From JBBRWV01 sp038248985 (GTDB lineage Bacteria > Planctomycetota > Phycisphaerae > WQYP01), in assembly GCA_038248985.1 (NCBI GenBank), contig JBBRWV010000082.1, positions 1-17,299 of the forward strand: 17,299 nt of DNA. Direction: 5' to 3'. The translations under genes were made by a program, and so were the position numbers. The notes beneath the pieces are model-generated. The model was not told the origin of the DNA. It searched no databases and saw only the letters and a program-made list of their open reading frames with translations. Positions 7,352 through 14,996 of this stretch are shown here, in pieces; within the stretch, counting starts at the first letter, position 1; each line of letters opens with the position of its first letter.

Positions 7352-8368
7352 ATGCCCACCCAGCGAGATTATTACGACATCCTCTCCGTCCAACGTTCAG
7401 CCACCGACGATGAGATAAAAAAAGCCTACCGCAAACTCGCACGTAAATTTCATCCGGATCTCAACAAAAGCGATCCTTCGGCTGAAACGCGATTTAAGGA
7501 AGTTCAGGAAGCCTACGACATCCTTTCCGATTCCAAAAAGCGCACCGCCTACGATCAGTTTGGTCATGCCGGTGTGAGTTCGGCCGCAGCCGCAGATGCC
7601 GCCGCGGCCGCAGCCGCCGCTGGTCGTTCGCGGCCATCGGGCGCTCCGGGAGGCTTCCGCTATTCCACCGCCACCCCTGGTGGTGCCACCGTCGACTTCG
7701 GCGAGGTCAACCTCAACGACATCTTCGAGTCCTTCATGGGTGGGCGGCCTTCGGCGGGTAATGCGCGCGGGCGATCGCGAAGGACGGCCAATCCCTTTGG
7801 CGAGGCGCCTCCGGTTGAGGCCCCCAGGGGAGCAGACCTTCTTTACCCTGTAACGATTACCTTCGATCAAGCCATTCATGGAACAACCGTGGAGGTCCGA
7901 CTCAACTCCGAGGATCGTTCGATAGACGAAACCATCTCCGTCAAAATCCCACCGGGCGTTGATGAGGGCTCGAAAATTCGGGTGCCGGATCGTGGCCACC
8001 CCGGCGCGGGTGGGCGCGGGCACCTGCTGATTGAGACGCATATCATACCCCACGCCTATTTCACCCGTCATGGCAAGGATATCACCTTGGACCTACCCAT
8101 ATCCGTTGGCGAAGCGGCCAACGGCGCTACTGTTTCCGTACCCACACTCGATGGCCCTGTTCAACTGCGGATTCCTCCCGGCCTAGCGGCGGGCAAAAAA
8201 ATGCGGGTCAAAGAAAAGGGCGTCCCACAGCGCGATGGCACCCGGGGCGATCAGTTCTGTCGCATTTTGATTCAACTCCCACCTGATCTGACGGATGCTG
8301 ACAAGCTAGCGCTTTCCGAACTTGATAAGCGCACACAGTTCAACCCTCGGAAAGATGTTGGCTGGTAG
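7352..8368 (+). CDS. cbpA: DnaJ-class co-chaperone without zinc finger (CbpA-like)
   Basis: A 338-aa cytoplasmic J-domain protein that would stimulate the ATPase of DnaK and deliver client proteins. The J domain covers about residues 6-70 with HPD at 34-36, inside RKFHPDLNK. Instead of the usual G/F-rich linker there is an almost pure alanine run near residues 76-90, then a Gly/Ser/Arg-rich stretch to about 155. The two C-terminal beta-sandwich substrate domains follow (GADLLYPVTITFDQAIHGTT, IPPGVDEGSKIRVPDRGHPG, then IPPGLAAGKKMRVKEKG). No CxxCxGxG repeats are present, so this is a type II protein like CbpA and not full DnaJ. ATG 7352 has GGAG at 7342-7345, and the in-frame TTG further upstream lacks support. 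A possible -10 (TATAGT, 7315-7320) lacks a good -35. Confidence 0.9.
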   Translation: MPTQRDYYDILSVQRSATDDEIKKAYRKLARKFHPDLNKSDPSAETRFKEVQEAYDILSDSKKRTAYDQFGHAGVSSAAAADAAAAAAAAGRSRPSGAPGGFRYSTATPGGATVDFGEVNLNDIFESFMGGRPSAGNARGRSRRTANPFGEAPPVEAPRGADLLYPVTITFDQAIHGTTVEVRLNSEDRSIDETISVKIPPGVDEGSKIRVPDRGHPGAGGRGHLLIETHIIPHAYFTRHGKDITLDLPISVGEAANGATVSVPTLDGPVQLRIPPGLAAGKKMRVKEKGVPQRDGTRGDQFCRILIQLPPDLTDADKLALSELDKRTQFNPRKDVGW

Positions 8369-8449
8369 ATTTCCCTCATCTCCCACGAGGTTCGAAATTC
8401 GTTTCGCATAACCCGCTTCGTGATGGAACGTGCGCCCCTGGAGTTTGTC

Positions 8450-8875
8450 ATGCCCTTTCGCGCCCTTGTCTGGATGGTCATCTCCATCGCCTTGGCACTG
8501 TTGACGGTATCTCTGTGGCTCGGCGCCATACGCCCCTTGCTTCTCAATCTTCCCGCGCCTGTCGCGACGACTCAATCCTCCACGTCCCCCGCCGCGACGG
8601 TCGATCAATCCGCTACCGCCCTCCGCTCGCTCATTCGGGCGGTTCTTCTTCTCTCGTTTGTCCTGATCACCCTGCTGCTTCTCGTTGGACTCATCGCCAC
8701 CTATCGTGAACTGCTGCGCGCCCGCAGCCTCGGCCGACGCTTTTCCTCCAGCCCCGCCAAAACCCCCTATACCGATATCTGGAAACTCGCCGGCCGACGT
8801 GCTGAACTCCCACCAGCAAACGAAGACTCCCCTCACGAAACCGGCAATGACGAAGATGGGGCACCTTCACGTTAG
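8450..8875 (+). CDS. Hypothetical two-TM membrane protein
   Basis: 141 aa from ATG 8450, chosen because GGAG (8440-8443) is 6 nt upstream. In-frame GTG 8420 and ATG 8423 would add about 10 residues without a clear SD. A first hydrophobic helix spans about residues 4-28 and a second about 61-85. Between them is a short Ser/Thr/Pro/Ala-rich extracytoplasmic loop. The C-terminal tail is basic, then acidic and hydrophilic, and probably cytoplasmic. I recognise no family. It follows dnaJ by 81 bp and precedes murA by 139 bp on the same strand. Codon use matches both neighbours, so it is likely a real native gene. Confidence 0.65.
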   Translation: MPFRALVWMVISIALALLTVSLWLGAIRPLLLNLPAPVATTQSSTSPAATVDQSATALRSLIRAVLLLSFVLITLLLLVGLIATYRELLRARSLGRRFSSSPAKTPYTDIWKLAGRRAELPPANEDSPHETGNDEDGAPSR

Positions 8876-8937
8876 CGTTCCGTGTTCCCACCATTCTTCG
8901 TATATCCTTGCGATTCCATCCATTTTTGTTCAATCCT

Positions 8938-8967
8938 TTGACCCAACTGCCCTCTCTCGCCGATAAT
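8938..8967 (+). promoter_or_regulatory. Sigma-70-like promoter of murA with overlapping inverted repeat
   Basis: TTGACC (8938-8943) and GATAAT (8962-8967) are separated by 18 bp, close to the sigma-70 consensus. Transcription would start near 8974, giving a leader of about 40 nt before murA. The arms CCGAT (8960-8964) and ATCGG (8972-8976) form an imperfect 17-bp palindrome over the -10 and start point, a position suited to a repressor operator. Confidence 0.55.
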
Positions 8968-9014
8968 CCTAATCGGTAAATTTATCACCACCTCATCCAC
9001 GGTACGGAGGTCGC

Positions 9015-10295
9015 ATGGACTCTTTGGTTATCGAAGGCGGCAATCGCCTTCGCGGTTCAATTCACATCAACGGTTCCAAAAACGCCACGCTCCCCATCAT
9101 GGCGGCCGCGCTTCTCGCCGATGGCCCCAGCCTCATCAAGGGCGCACCGCACCTTGCGGATATTTCCAGCCTCATCAACATCCTGCTGGAACTCGGCATG
9201 ACGTGCGAGCGGCTCCCGAATGGAGATCTCGCCCTTGAGGTCACCGATACCAAACCGTGTCATGCCCGCTACGATCTCATGCGTCGCATGCGAGCTGGAA
9301 TCTGTGTTTTGGGCCCGCTTCTCGCGCGGCGAAAGTACGCCCGTGTTTCCATGCCTGGCGGCTGCGCCATCGGCGACCGTCCTGTGGATATCCATCTTCG
9401 AGGCCTCCGCGCTCTCGGCGCCCATGTTGAGCTTGAGGCCGGTGATATTGTTGTTCGCGCTGACAAGCTTGTTGGAACGGAAATCTTCCTCGGTGGAAAC
9501 TTTGGATCTACCGTCACCGGCACTGCCAACGTCATGTCCGCAGCCACCCTCGCTGAAGGAACCACCGTTATCGAATCGGCAGCGTGCGAACCTGAAGTCG
9601 TTGACCTCGCCAACTACCTCAATGCCATGGGTGCAAAGATCACTGGTGCCGGCTCCCCCCGCGTCATCATCGAAGGTGTAAAAGCGCTCACCGGTGTTCC
9701 GCATACGGTCATTCCCGATCGCATTGAAGCCGGTACGTTTATGATTGCCGCCGCCATCACCAACGGCGAAGTGCAACTTGATAACTGCCGTTTCGATCAC
9801 CTGATGGCGGCCATCGACAAGCTCCGATCCATAGGTATCATCGTCGAACGCAGCGGCAATGGGTGTACTGTCGCGTCGGCTCGCCGCCTCGAACCCACGT
9901 CCATCACCACTCAGCCCCATCCCGGCTTTCCCACCGATCTCCAGGCCCAGTTCATGGCCCTCCTCTCCCTGGCCGACGGCAACTCCATCATCACCGAGAA
10001 AATATATCCGGACCGTTTCCTGCATGTTGCCGAACTGGCACGCCTGGGCGCCAATCTCCACAAAGAAGGCTCCACCGTGGTTATCGCTGGAACCAAACGC
10101 CTGATTGGCGCACCGGTTATGGCCTCTGATCTCCGCGCTTCTGCAGCGCTCGTTCTGGCCGGCATGGCCGCTTCCGGCACCACCACCGTCATGCGTGTCT
10201 ACCACATCGACCGGGGCTATGAGAAAATCGAACTTCGCCTCAACTCTCTCGGTGCCAAAATCAAGCGCGTTGACCAGAAAGAGCTCGAGTTGTAA
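9015..10295 (+). CDS. murA: UDP-N-acetylglucosamine 1-carboxyvinyltransferase
   Basis: The 426-aa enzyme transfers enolpyruvate from PEP to UDP-GlcNAc, the first committed step of peptidoglycan synthesis, in the cytoplasm. Length matches the family (about 420). Signatures are GSKNATLPIMAAAL near residue 20 with K22, MRAGICVLGPLLAR at 92-105, PGGCAIGDRPVDIHL with catalytic C117, and GFPTDLQAQF carrying the catalytic-loop aspartate. The cysteine is retained, so the enzyme is predicted to have the fosfomycin-sensitive form, unlike the Cys-to-Asp variants of some chlamydiae and mycobacteria. ATG 9015 follows a strong GGAGG at 9006-9010. It has its own promoter at 8938-8967 and no evident operon partner downstream. 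A 417-aa antisense frame over this gene is a codon-bias shadow. Confidence 0.97.
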   Translation: MDSLVIEGGNRLRGSIHINGSKNATLPIMAAALLADGPSLIKGAPHLADISSLINILLELGMTCERLPNGDLALEVTDTKPCHARYDLMRRMRAGICVLGPLLARRKYARVSMPGGCAIGDRPVDIHLRGLRALGAHVELEAGDIVVRADKLVGTEIFLGGNFGSTVTGTANVMSAATLAEGTTVIESAACEPEVVDLANYLNAMGAKITGAGSPRVIIEGVKALTGVPHTVIPDRIEAGTFMIAAAITNGEVQLDNCRFDHLMAAIDKLRSIGIIVERSGNGCTVASARRLEPTSITTQPHPGFPTDLQAQFMALLSLADGNSIITEKIYPDRFLHVAELARLGANLHKEGSTVVIAGTKRLIGAPVMASDLRASAALVLAGMAASGTTTVMRVYHIDRGYEKIELRLNSLGAKIKRVDQKELEL

Positions 10296-10500
10296 CGGGG
10301 TTGTATTCACTCGATCTTGTTCCTTACAATTCCTTGATCCTCAGTGCCAACACACTTGCCCGGCTCGTTCGCAGCGGTATGCTGGTGTGAGCGTTTTTTT
10401 CCTGCCCAAAATGGCTGACGACGTTCGTCGGTCCAGATCTTTTTCGGGTTGGCATGTCGGATGTGTTTCATGGGGGGCAGAATATAGCAAGGAAACAGAA

Positions 10501-11745
10501 ATGATCGGACGGCGTACGTTTTTAAAAGCCGGAGTGGGTGCGTCTTTGGCAGGAATGGTGGGTGCTGGGGCGAGCTTGGGTGAGACAATCGTTCCAACTC
10601 CGCCAGTAGGAAAAACACTTCCAACGGCTGCCGCAGTACGAACTCCCCCGCAGTTGCTTCGCCATCGATTTGGCGTCAACTACACGCCGTCAAAAAACTG
10701 GTGGTATTGCTGGAACGACTGGGATGCCGGTTCCATCGCGCGGGATCTCGACGCCATCAAGGGGCTGGGCCTGGACCATCTGCGAATCCAGTTGATCTGG
10801 CCCTATTTCCAACCTAATCCCAAGTTTGTCAGCCCGGTCCATCTGAAACGGCTTGGCGAGTTGATGTCGCTGGCCAATGAGCGGAAGCTCGACGTGCAAG
10901 TGACGGTGTTCACCGGTGGAATGTCAGGATTCACATTTCGCCCGCCGTTCCTGGTCGACCGCGCGGAACAGGACCGTTTCTACTCGTCCGAGCGTTTCTG
11001 GAAAGCCCAGGAAATTCTGGTGCGCGAACTCGCCACACTCCTCAAACCTCTGCCGAATTTTCTTGGATTTGATCTGGGCAATGAAATCAACTGCACCTGG
11101 CACGCCCCGACCAAGGAGGGCGACGCTTGGATGGACAAAATGCTCACTCTGATGGAACGCGAATGCCCGAACCTCCCGCACGCCAATGGCGTCGATCATC
11201 AACCCTGGTTTTACGGGTCCACATTCAGTCCCGCAAAACTCGTTTCTCGACAGCAAATCGTCCCTCTCCATTGCTATGTGAAATTCACGGAAGCGCTCAA
11301 TTACGGCGGCGTGTTCGATCCGGCGTGCATCAGACTCATCCCCGCCATGGCCGCGCTGGCGCGATCCTACGGGCAGGATGGCAACAAACCGATCTGGGTA
11401 CAGGAATACGGCATGTCGGACGAATGGATGGATATCAAGAAAATGCCGGCGTTTGTGGAGAAGGCGACGGTGGCGGGAATCGACGAAGGCGTGAGTTGGT
11501 TTACGTGGTGGGACAGCCACGATATTGATCCGAAATTTGAGTTTCCATCGCTTGAATATAAACTGGGTTTGCTGACCGGGGATCAGAAAGTCAAAGATGT
11601 TGGTCGCAAGTTCAGCGAATTGGCGAAGCAGTATTCGGGGAAAGCTGTAAAAATCCCGAAACGGGCGGTCGGAAAGCCGCCGATCCCCGGTGACGGCAAG
11701 GTTGTTTGGAAGTGGATGCTGAACTGGATTGAGTCAAACCCGTGA
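10501..11745 (+). CDS. Tat-exported glycoside hydrolase, GH5-like TIM barrel
   Basis: A 414-aa secreted enzyme. The N terminus MIGRRTFLKAGVGASLAGMV is a twin-arginine signal (RR at 4-5) with a hydrophobic stretch to about residue 27. The mature part starts with FGVNYTPSKNWWYCWNDWD and has the clan GH-A pattern: an acid/base glutamate in FDLGNEINCTWH (N194-E195) at the end of strand 4, and a nucleophile glutamate in IWVQEYGMS (E302) near strand 7, with HCYVKF and SWFTWWDSHD around the active site. GH5 or a neighbouring GH-A family such as mannanase or glucanase is likely, but the substrate is not readable. ATG 10501 has AAGGA upstream, and the longer in-frame extension into murA is not real. 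Tat export suggests that the enzyme folds before export. The gene converges with tRNA-Arg. The 205-bp spacer before it shows no clear promoter. Confidence 0.82.
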   Translation: MIGRRTFLKAGVGASLAGMVGAGASLGETIVPTPPVGKTLPTAAAVRTPPQLLRHRFGVNYTPSKNWWYCWNDWDAGSIARDLDAIKGLGLDHLRIQLIWPYFQPNPKFVSPVHLKRLGELMSLANERKLDVQVTVFTGGMSGFTFRPPFLVDRAEQDRFYSSERFWKAQEILVRELATLLKPLPNFLGFDLGNEINCTWHAPTKEGDAWMDKMLTLMERECPNLPHANGVDHQPWFYGSTFSPAKLVSRQQIVPLHCYVKFTEALNYGGVFDPACIRLIPAMAALARSYGQDGNKPIWVQEYGMSDEWMDIKKMPAFVEKATVAGIDEGVSWFTWWDSHDIDPKFEFPSLEYKLGLLTGDQKVKDVGRKFSELAKQYSGKAVKIPKRAVGKPPIPGDGKVVWKWMLNWIESNP

Positions 11746-11788
11746 GCCGGGTGGAAAAAAGGAGGGGGTGGATAGGGGGGAAAAATAC

Positions 11789-11862
11789 TGCGCTGGGCGG
11801 GAGTCGAACCCGCAACCTTTGGCTTCGGAGGCCAACGCTCTATCCAATTGAGCTACCAGCGC
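11789..11862 (-). tRNA. tRNA-Arg (anticodon CCG)
   Basis: On the - strand a 74-nt cloverleaf can be folded. The 7-bp acceptor stem GCGCTGG/CCAGCGC is followed by discriminator A. The D arm contains TAGCTCAATTGGATAGAGC. The anticodon stem TTGGC/GCCAA encloses loop CTCCGAA, giving anticodon CCG, and the T arm contains GGTTCGACTCC. CCA is not encoded. It reads the Arg codon CGG. A run of T and C directly follows the 3' end (TATTTTTCCCC on the - strand) and may end transcription. Confidence 0.96.
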
Positions 11863-11884
11863 GACTCGTGGCGTCGAATTCGCT

Positions 11885-11913
11885 ACTCTATCGACTTTTG
11901 GTGCAAGGGTCAA
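11885..11913 (-). promoter_or_regulatory. Sigma-70-like promoter of tRNA-Arg
   Basis: Read on the - strand, TTGACC (11913-11908) and TAGAGT (11890-11885) are separated by exactly 17 bp. The predicted start is near 11878, about 16 nt before the tRNA 5' end, as expected for a tRNA gene. It begins only 8 bp after the stop codon of the rRNA methyltransferase gene. Confidence 0.6.
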
Positions 11914-11921
11914 AAATCTCC

Positions 11922-13136
11922 TCACAAGACGCGGGCCCATGCACATTTCAAATAGGCACTCTCCAGGCATTCCGTCATCACCGGATGATCCACTCCTGGC
12001 CCGGTTAGTTGCAGAATCTGCACGCGTTTTCCGGCGGATCGTGCAGCTCCGCGGAGAATTGACAGGAATTCGTCCGTGCTTACGAGGCCGCTGCAACTGC
12101 AGGTCACAATCATTCCGCCAGGTGAGACGGCGCTCATTCCGAGCTTGTTCAGATCGAAATATTTCTGGCGGCCCTCGGCAAAATCCTCGCGGGTGGGGAT
12201 CAGTTTTGGCGGGTCCAGAATCACTACATCGTATGTTTTGTTGTTCACCTGCAACTGCCGCAGGTAGGGGAAACTGTCGGAGTGCGTGGTCGCAAATACA
12301 CTTCGCGGGACTTTGTTGAGATTCGCGTTGCGCTGCGCCAGCGCGATTGCATCCTCATCCAGATCCACGCACATCACATTGTCCGCCTTGCCCAGCGTGG
12401 CGGCATAGACGCCAAAACCGCCGCTGTAGCAGCACAGATCGAGCACGCTCTTTCCGGCGGTATGGCGGGACAACGCCAGGCGGTTGTCCCGCTGATCGCA
12501 GAAGAACCCCGTCTTGTGTCCGTGGGTTAAATCAATCTGGAACCGCACGCCGTTCTCATTGATTACGGTCGAGCGCCGATCGGCCGATCTGGCGCGCTGC
12601 GGACCGCTTGGTGCATTTTCGCCCAGCACAAAACCCTCGGCGGCGCAGATCCGCTCATCGGCCCGCACTAAAACATCTTTGACCCCCAGCAGTTCTTTCA
12701 GCGTTTTTCGCAGGTACTCCGCGCGGCGGTACATGCCGAAGCTGAATAATTCCACCACGGCGTACTCGCCCAGACGATCGATGATGACGCCTGGTAGGCC
12801 GTCGCCCTCGGCGTGGACCAGGCGATAGGCATCGGTGGTTTTGTCCAAGTCAAACTCTTCCCGCCGCAATTTCACTGCCGCGGCGAGCCGCTCCCCAATC
12901 AGGCCTTCGGTGACGTCGGAGGCATCAAATGTCAGCATTCGCAGGGCGATCAAGCTTTGGGTGCTGTACATCCCGGTTCCGAAGATGTTGCCGTCACGGT
13001 CGTAAACCGTGACTAAGTTGCCATTGCGCGTGGCGGGATCCACGCGGCCGACCATTTTGCGGAATATGGAGGGGTGAAAGATGGCGTTGCGGAGTTGCAC
13101 CCAGGGCAAGGGGCGTTCATGCTTGATCGGGGTCAT
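11922..13136 (-). CDS. rlmI: RlmI-type 23S rRNA (cytosine-C5) methyltransferase
   Basis: A 404-aa class I SAM-dependent methyltransferase with an N-terminal PUA domain (about residues 10-80, from PWVQLRNAIFHP). RlmI methylates C1962 of 23S rRNA (E. coli numbering). The SAM-binding motif I is VLDLCCYSGGFGVYAA, then VDLDEDAIALAQRNANLN. Motif IV is VVILDPPK, and the conserved cysteines sit in CSCSG (C346 and C348). The end DHPVMTECLESAYLKCAWAR matches the RlmI C terminus. Length agrees with E. coli RlmI (396). Possible starts are ATG 13136 (chosen because PUA begins soon after and a G-rich run precedes it), ATG 13166 and TTG 13205. An approximately 22-residue Arg-rich linker interrupts the central part (ENAPSGPQRARSADRRS). 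RlmK/RlmL-like or other C5-methyltransferase specificity cannot be excluded. Confidence 0.85.
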   Translation of the reverse strand: MTPIKHERPLPWVQLRNAIFHPSIFRKMVGRVDPATRNGNLVTVYDRDGNIFGTGMYSTQSLIALRMLTFDASDVTEGLIGERLAAAVKLRREEFDLDKTTDAYRLVHAEGDGLPGVIIDRLGEYAVVELFSFGMYRRAEYLRKTLKELLGVKDVLVRADERICAAEGFVLGENAPSGPQRARSADRRSTVINENGVRFQIDLTHGHKTGFFCDQRDNRLALSRHTAGKSVLDLCCYSGGFGVYAATLGKADNVMCVDLDEDAIALAQRNANLNKVPRSVFATTHSDSFPYLRQLQVNNKTYDVVILDPPKLIPTREDFAEGRQKYFDLNKLGMSAVSPGGMIVTCSCSGLVSTDEFLSILRGAARSAGKRVQILQLTGPGVDHPVMTECLESAYLKCAWARVL

Positions 13137-13250
13137 GCGCCCCGCTGGTTCGGCGGCCGAAACCATCGGTCGTACTGGCCGTGTCGTGAATGTCCGTGGA
13201 CGCAATTTACACCATCCTTGCTAACGCGCTCTGGTTTATCTGGATTGGCG

Positions 13251-13258
13251 ATTATACT
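13251..13258. promoter_or_regulatory. Overlapping divergent -10 boxes between rlmI and the PIN/TRAM gene
   Basis: ATTATACT carries TATACT on the + strand (13253-13258) and a perfect TATAAT on the - strand (13256-13251). Both genes point away from it. The + start point would be near 13265, 34 nt before ATG 13299. The - start point would be near 13245. Neither side has a good -35, so strength is uncertain. Confidence 0.4.
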
Positions 13259-13298
13259 TGCTCTGTATCATTTACGGGGTATTCATTCTGGAGTTTAT

Positions 13299-14441
13299 AT
13301 GATCCACGCGATTCGCATTCTTTTCATTCTTCTGGTCTCGGCTGTCGCCTCCATTTATTTGTGGGCCACGATCTCGGGGGACGGTACGGCGGGGCGGGGG
13401 AATGTGGTGGCATGGGCAATCATGCTGGGCGGCGTCACCACGACATTCGCGCTCATCATCATCGATCTGCTGACCAAGAAGAAAAACCTTTCCTCGCTTT
13501 CGGGCCTTATGTTCGGTTTGGTGGTGGGCATGGTGGTCTCGCTGGGGCTGGGTTATCTGATCGATCAGGCCACGCGCATTTTGCTGGATGAATCTTCCCG
13601 CAAGGCCTATGGCTCGTTGATTGAAGGCACCAAGTTGCTTACGGCCCTGATGATCTGCTATGTCGCGGTTTCGTTCATACTTCAGACCAAGGACGATTTT
13701 CGGTTCATCATTCCGTACGTTGAATTTCAACGGGCCACCAAGGGGCCGCGGCCGATGATTCTGGATACATCGGTCATCATCGACGGTCGGATTGCGGACA
13801 TGGCGGAAACGGGAGTCTTTGAATCGCCCATCATTATTCCGCGTTTTGTGCTCAATGAACTCCAGACCATTGCGGATTCCGGCGATCGGCTGAAGCGGTC
13901 GCGCGGACGCCGGGGGCTGGAGGTGCTGGAAAAGCTCAAGGCAATGCCGCGGATTGATGTTCGCTTCTGGGACGGAACACTGGCTAATATTCCGGAGACG
14001 GAAGGTGTTGATCAGAAACTGGTGGCGATGGCGCAGCAGGAGGGCGGGCGGATCGTGACGAACGATTATAACCTCAACAAGGTGGCGCAGCTGCGTGGTG
14101 TTTCGGTGGTCAACCTCAACACTATTGCCGATGCGCTCAAGCCGGTGGTACTGCCGGGTGAATCGATGAAGGTGCGGATCGTCAAACCCGGTGAAGGACC
14201 TGCGCAGGGCGTGGGTTATCTGGAAGACGGCACGATGGTGGTTGTGGAAGGGGCGCGGGACAAGATCGGGAATGAGGTGGAATTGATCGTGACGAATGCG
14301 CTGCAGACTGCGGCGGGGAAGATGATTTTTGGGCGGACGGATTCGGCGGGCGCGCTGCCTCATGGTTCGCACGCGCGACCGCCCAGAGCGGCGACTGGCG
14401 CGGCTTCGGTGCCGGCGAGACCGGTTGAACCCACCACCTGA
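13299..14441 (+). CDS. PIN and TRAM domain membrane protein (YacL-like)
   Basis: A 380-aa protein with four N-terminal membrane helices (about 4-26, 37-57, 68-88, 112-130), then a cytoplasmic PIN nuclease-like domain from residue 152 and a TRAM domain at about 285-346. The PIN acidic residues are all present: D156 in MILDTSVIIDG, E187 in VLNELQ, D238 in GVDQKL and D256 in TNDYN. Metal-dependent RNase activity is therefore possible. TRAM domains bind RNA. The combination is the YacL family, present in Bacillus, Thermus and many other phyla and mostly uncharacterised. ATG 13299 has GGAG at 13290-13293, and the upstream in-frame extension overlaps rlmI and is not protein-like. The last 35 residues are Ala/Pro/Arg-rich. 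It converges with lptE, with 33 bp between the stops. Confidence 0.9.
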   Translation: MIHAIRILFILLVSAVASIYLWATISGDGTAGRGNVVAWAIMLGGVTTTFALIIIDLLTKKKNLSSLSGLMFGLVVGMVVSLGLGYLIDQATRILLDESSRKAYGSLIEGTKLLTALMICYVAVSFILQTKDDFRFIIPYVEFQRATKGPRPMILDTSVIIDGRIADMAETGVFESPIIIPRFVLNELQTIADSGDRLKRSRGRRGLEVLEKLKAMPRIDVRFWDGTLANIPETEGVDQKLVAMAQQEGGRIVTNDYNLNKVAQLRGVSVVNLNTIADALKPVVLPGESMKVRIVKPGEGPAQGVGYLEDGTMVVVEGARDKIGNEVELIVTNALQTAAGKMIFGRTDSAGALPHGSHARPPRAATGAASVPARPVEPTT

Positions 14442-14474
14442 AACGTGCAATTTTTCCTCCTCCCCTTTTTTTCA

Positions 14475-14996
14475 CTACCAGTCGGTCTGCATTTGATCAA
14501 CGATGGCGGCGGCGAGGCGCTCGATGGCGATTTGCTCGGCGTCGGCGACGCGTTCGCCTAGTTGCGGAAGCTCGGTGGAGGTGCGATTGAAGTCTTTGCG
14601 ATCGACAAGAATGCGATTGTTGCGGGCGTCTTTCCAGGTGAAGTTGACGATCATCACCAGTTGGGTTTCGCGCGGGACGCTGGTGCCGAAGCGGCGGGTC
14701 AAGACGTTTTCAGACACTTCGGTCAAGGTGCCAGTGAGGACGGTGTCGGCTTTGCCTTTGGGGGCGATTTTGTAGGGGGTGCGGTACTCGATGTTTTTGC
14801 AGATGGCTTCGGTCAGGCGGAATTCCCATTCGCGGCGGAAGGTTTTGTTTTCGAAGATCGGGACGGAGACGGTTTTGACCGAGGCGTTGTAGGCGGGCTT
14901 GGTGGAGTAGCCGCAGGAACCGAGGGCAAGGGAAGACAACGCGAGCAATCCCAACAGGAGCAGGTATTTTTTGGTTTTTTTCATATTATTCTTCAT
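14475..14996 (-). CDS. lptE: LptE-like LPS-assembly lipoprotein
   Basis: A 173-aa outer-membrane lipoprotein. LptE plugs the LptD barrel that inserts LPS in the outer leaflet. A basic start (MKNNMKKTKK) and a hydrophobic helix lead to the lipobox LGSC with lipidated C28, then GYST, which fits the CGY beginning of LptE proteins. The body alternates strands and helices (VKTVSVPIFENKTFRREWEF, LTEAICKNIEYRT, ADTVLTGTLTEVSENVLTRR) as in the LptE fold. ATG 14996 overlaps the TGA of the BamD-like gene by 4 nt (ATGA), indicating translational coupling, so this start is firm. A second in-frame ATG lies at 14984. LptD is not in the window. If the organism makes no classical LPS, a related role in outer-membrane biogenesis is likely. 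Confidence 0.8.
   Translation of the reverse strand: MKNNMKKTKKYLLLLGLLALSSLALGSCGYSTKPAYNASVKTVSVPIFENKTFRREWEFRLTEAICKNIEYRTPYKIAPKGKADTVLTGTLTEVSENVLTRRFGTSVPRETQLVMIVNFTWKDARNNRILVDRKDFNRTSTELPQLGERVADAEQIAIERLAAAIVDQMQTDW

Noticed and set aside
9057..10310. 417-aa antisense frame over murA
   Set aside because: Produced by the C-ending codon bias of murA. Gly/Asp/Arg-rich with no domain.
10105..10500. N-terminal extension of the GH5-like protein into murA
   Set aside because: Overlaps murA out of frame and precedes a clear Tat signal with its own SD.
13272..14450. 392-aa antisense frame over the PIN/TRAM gene
   Set aside because: Arg/His-rich shadow of a gene with all PIN and TRAM motifs on the + strand.
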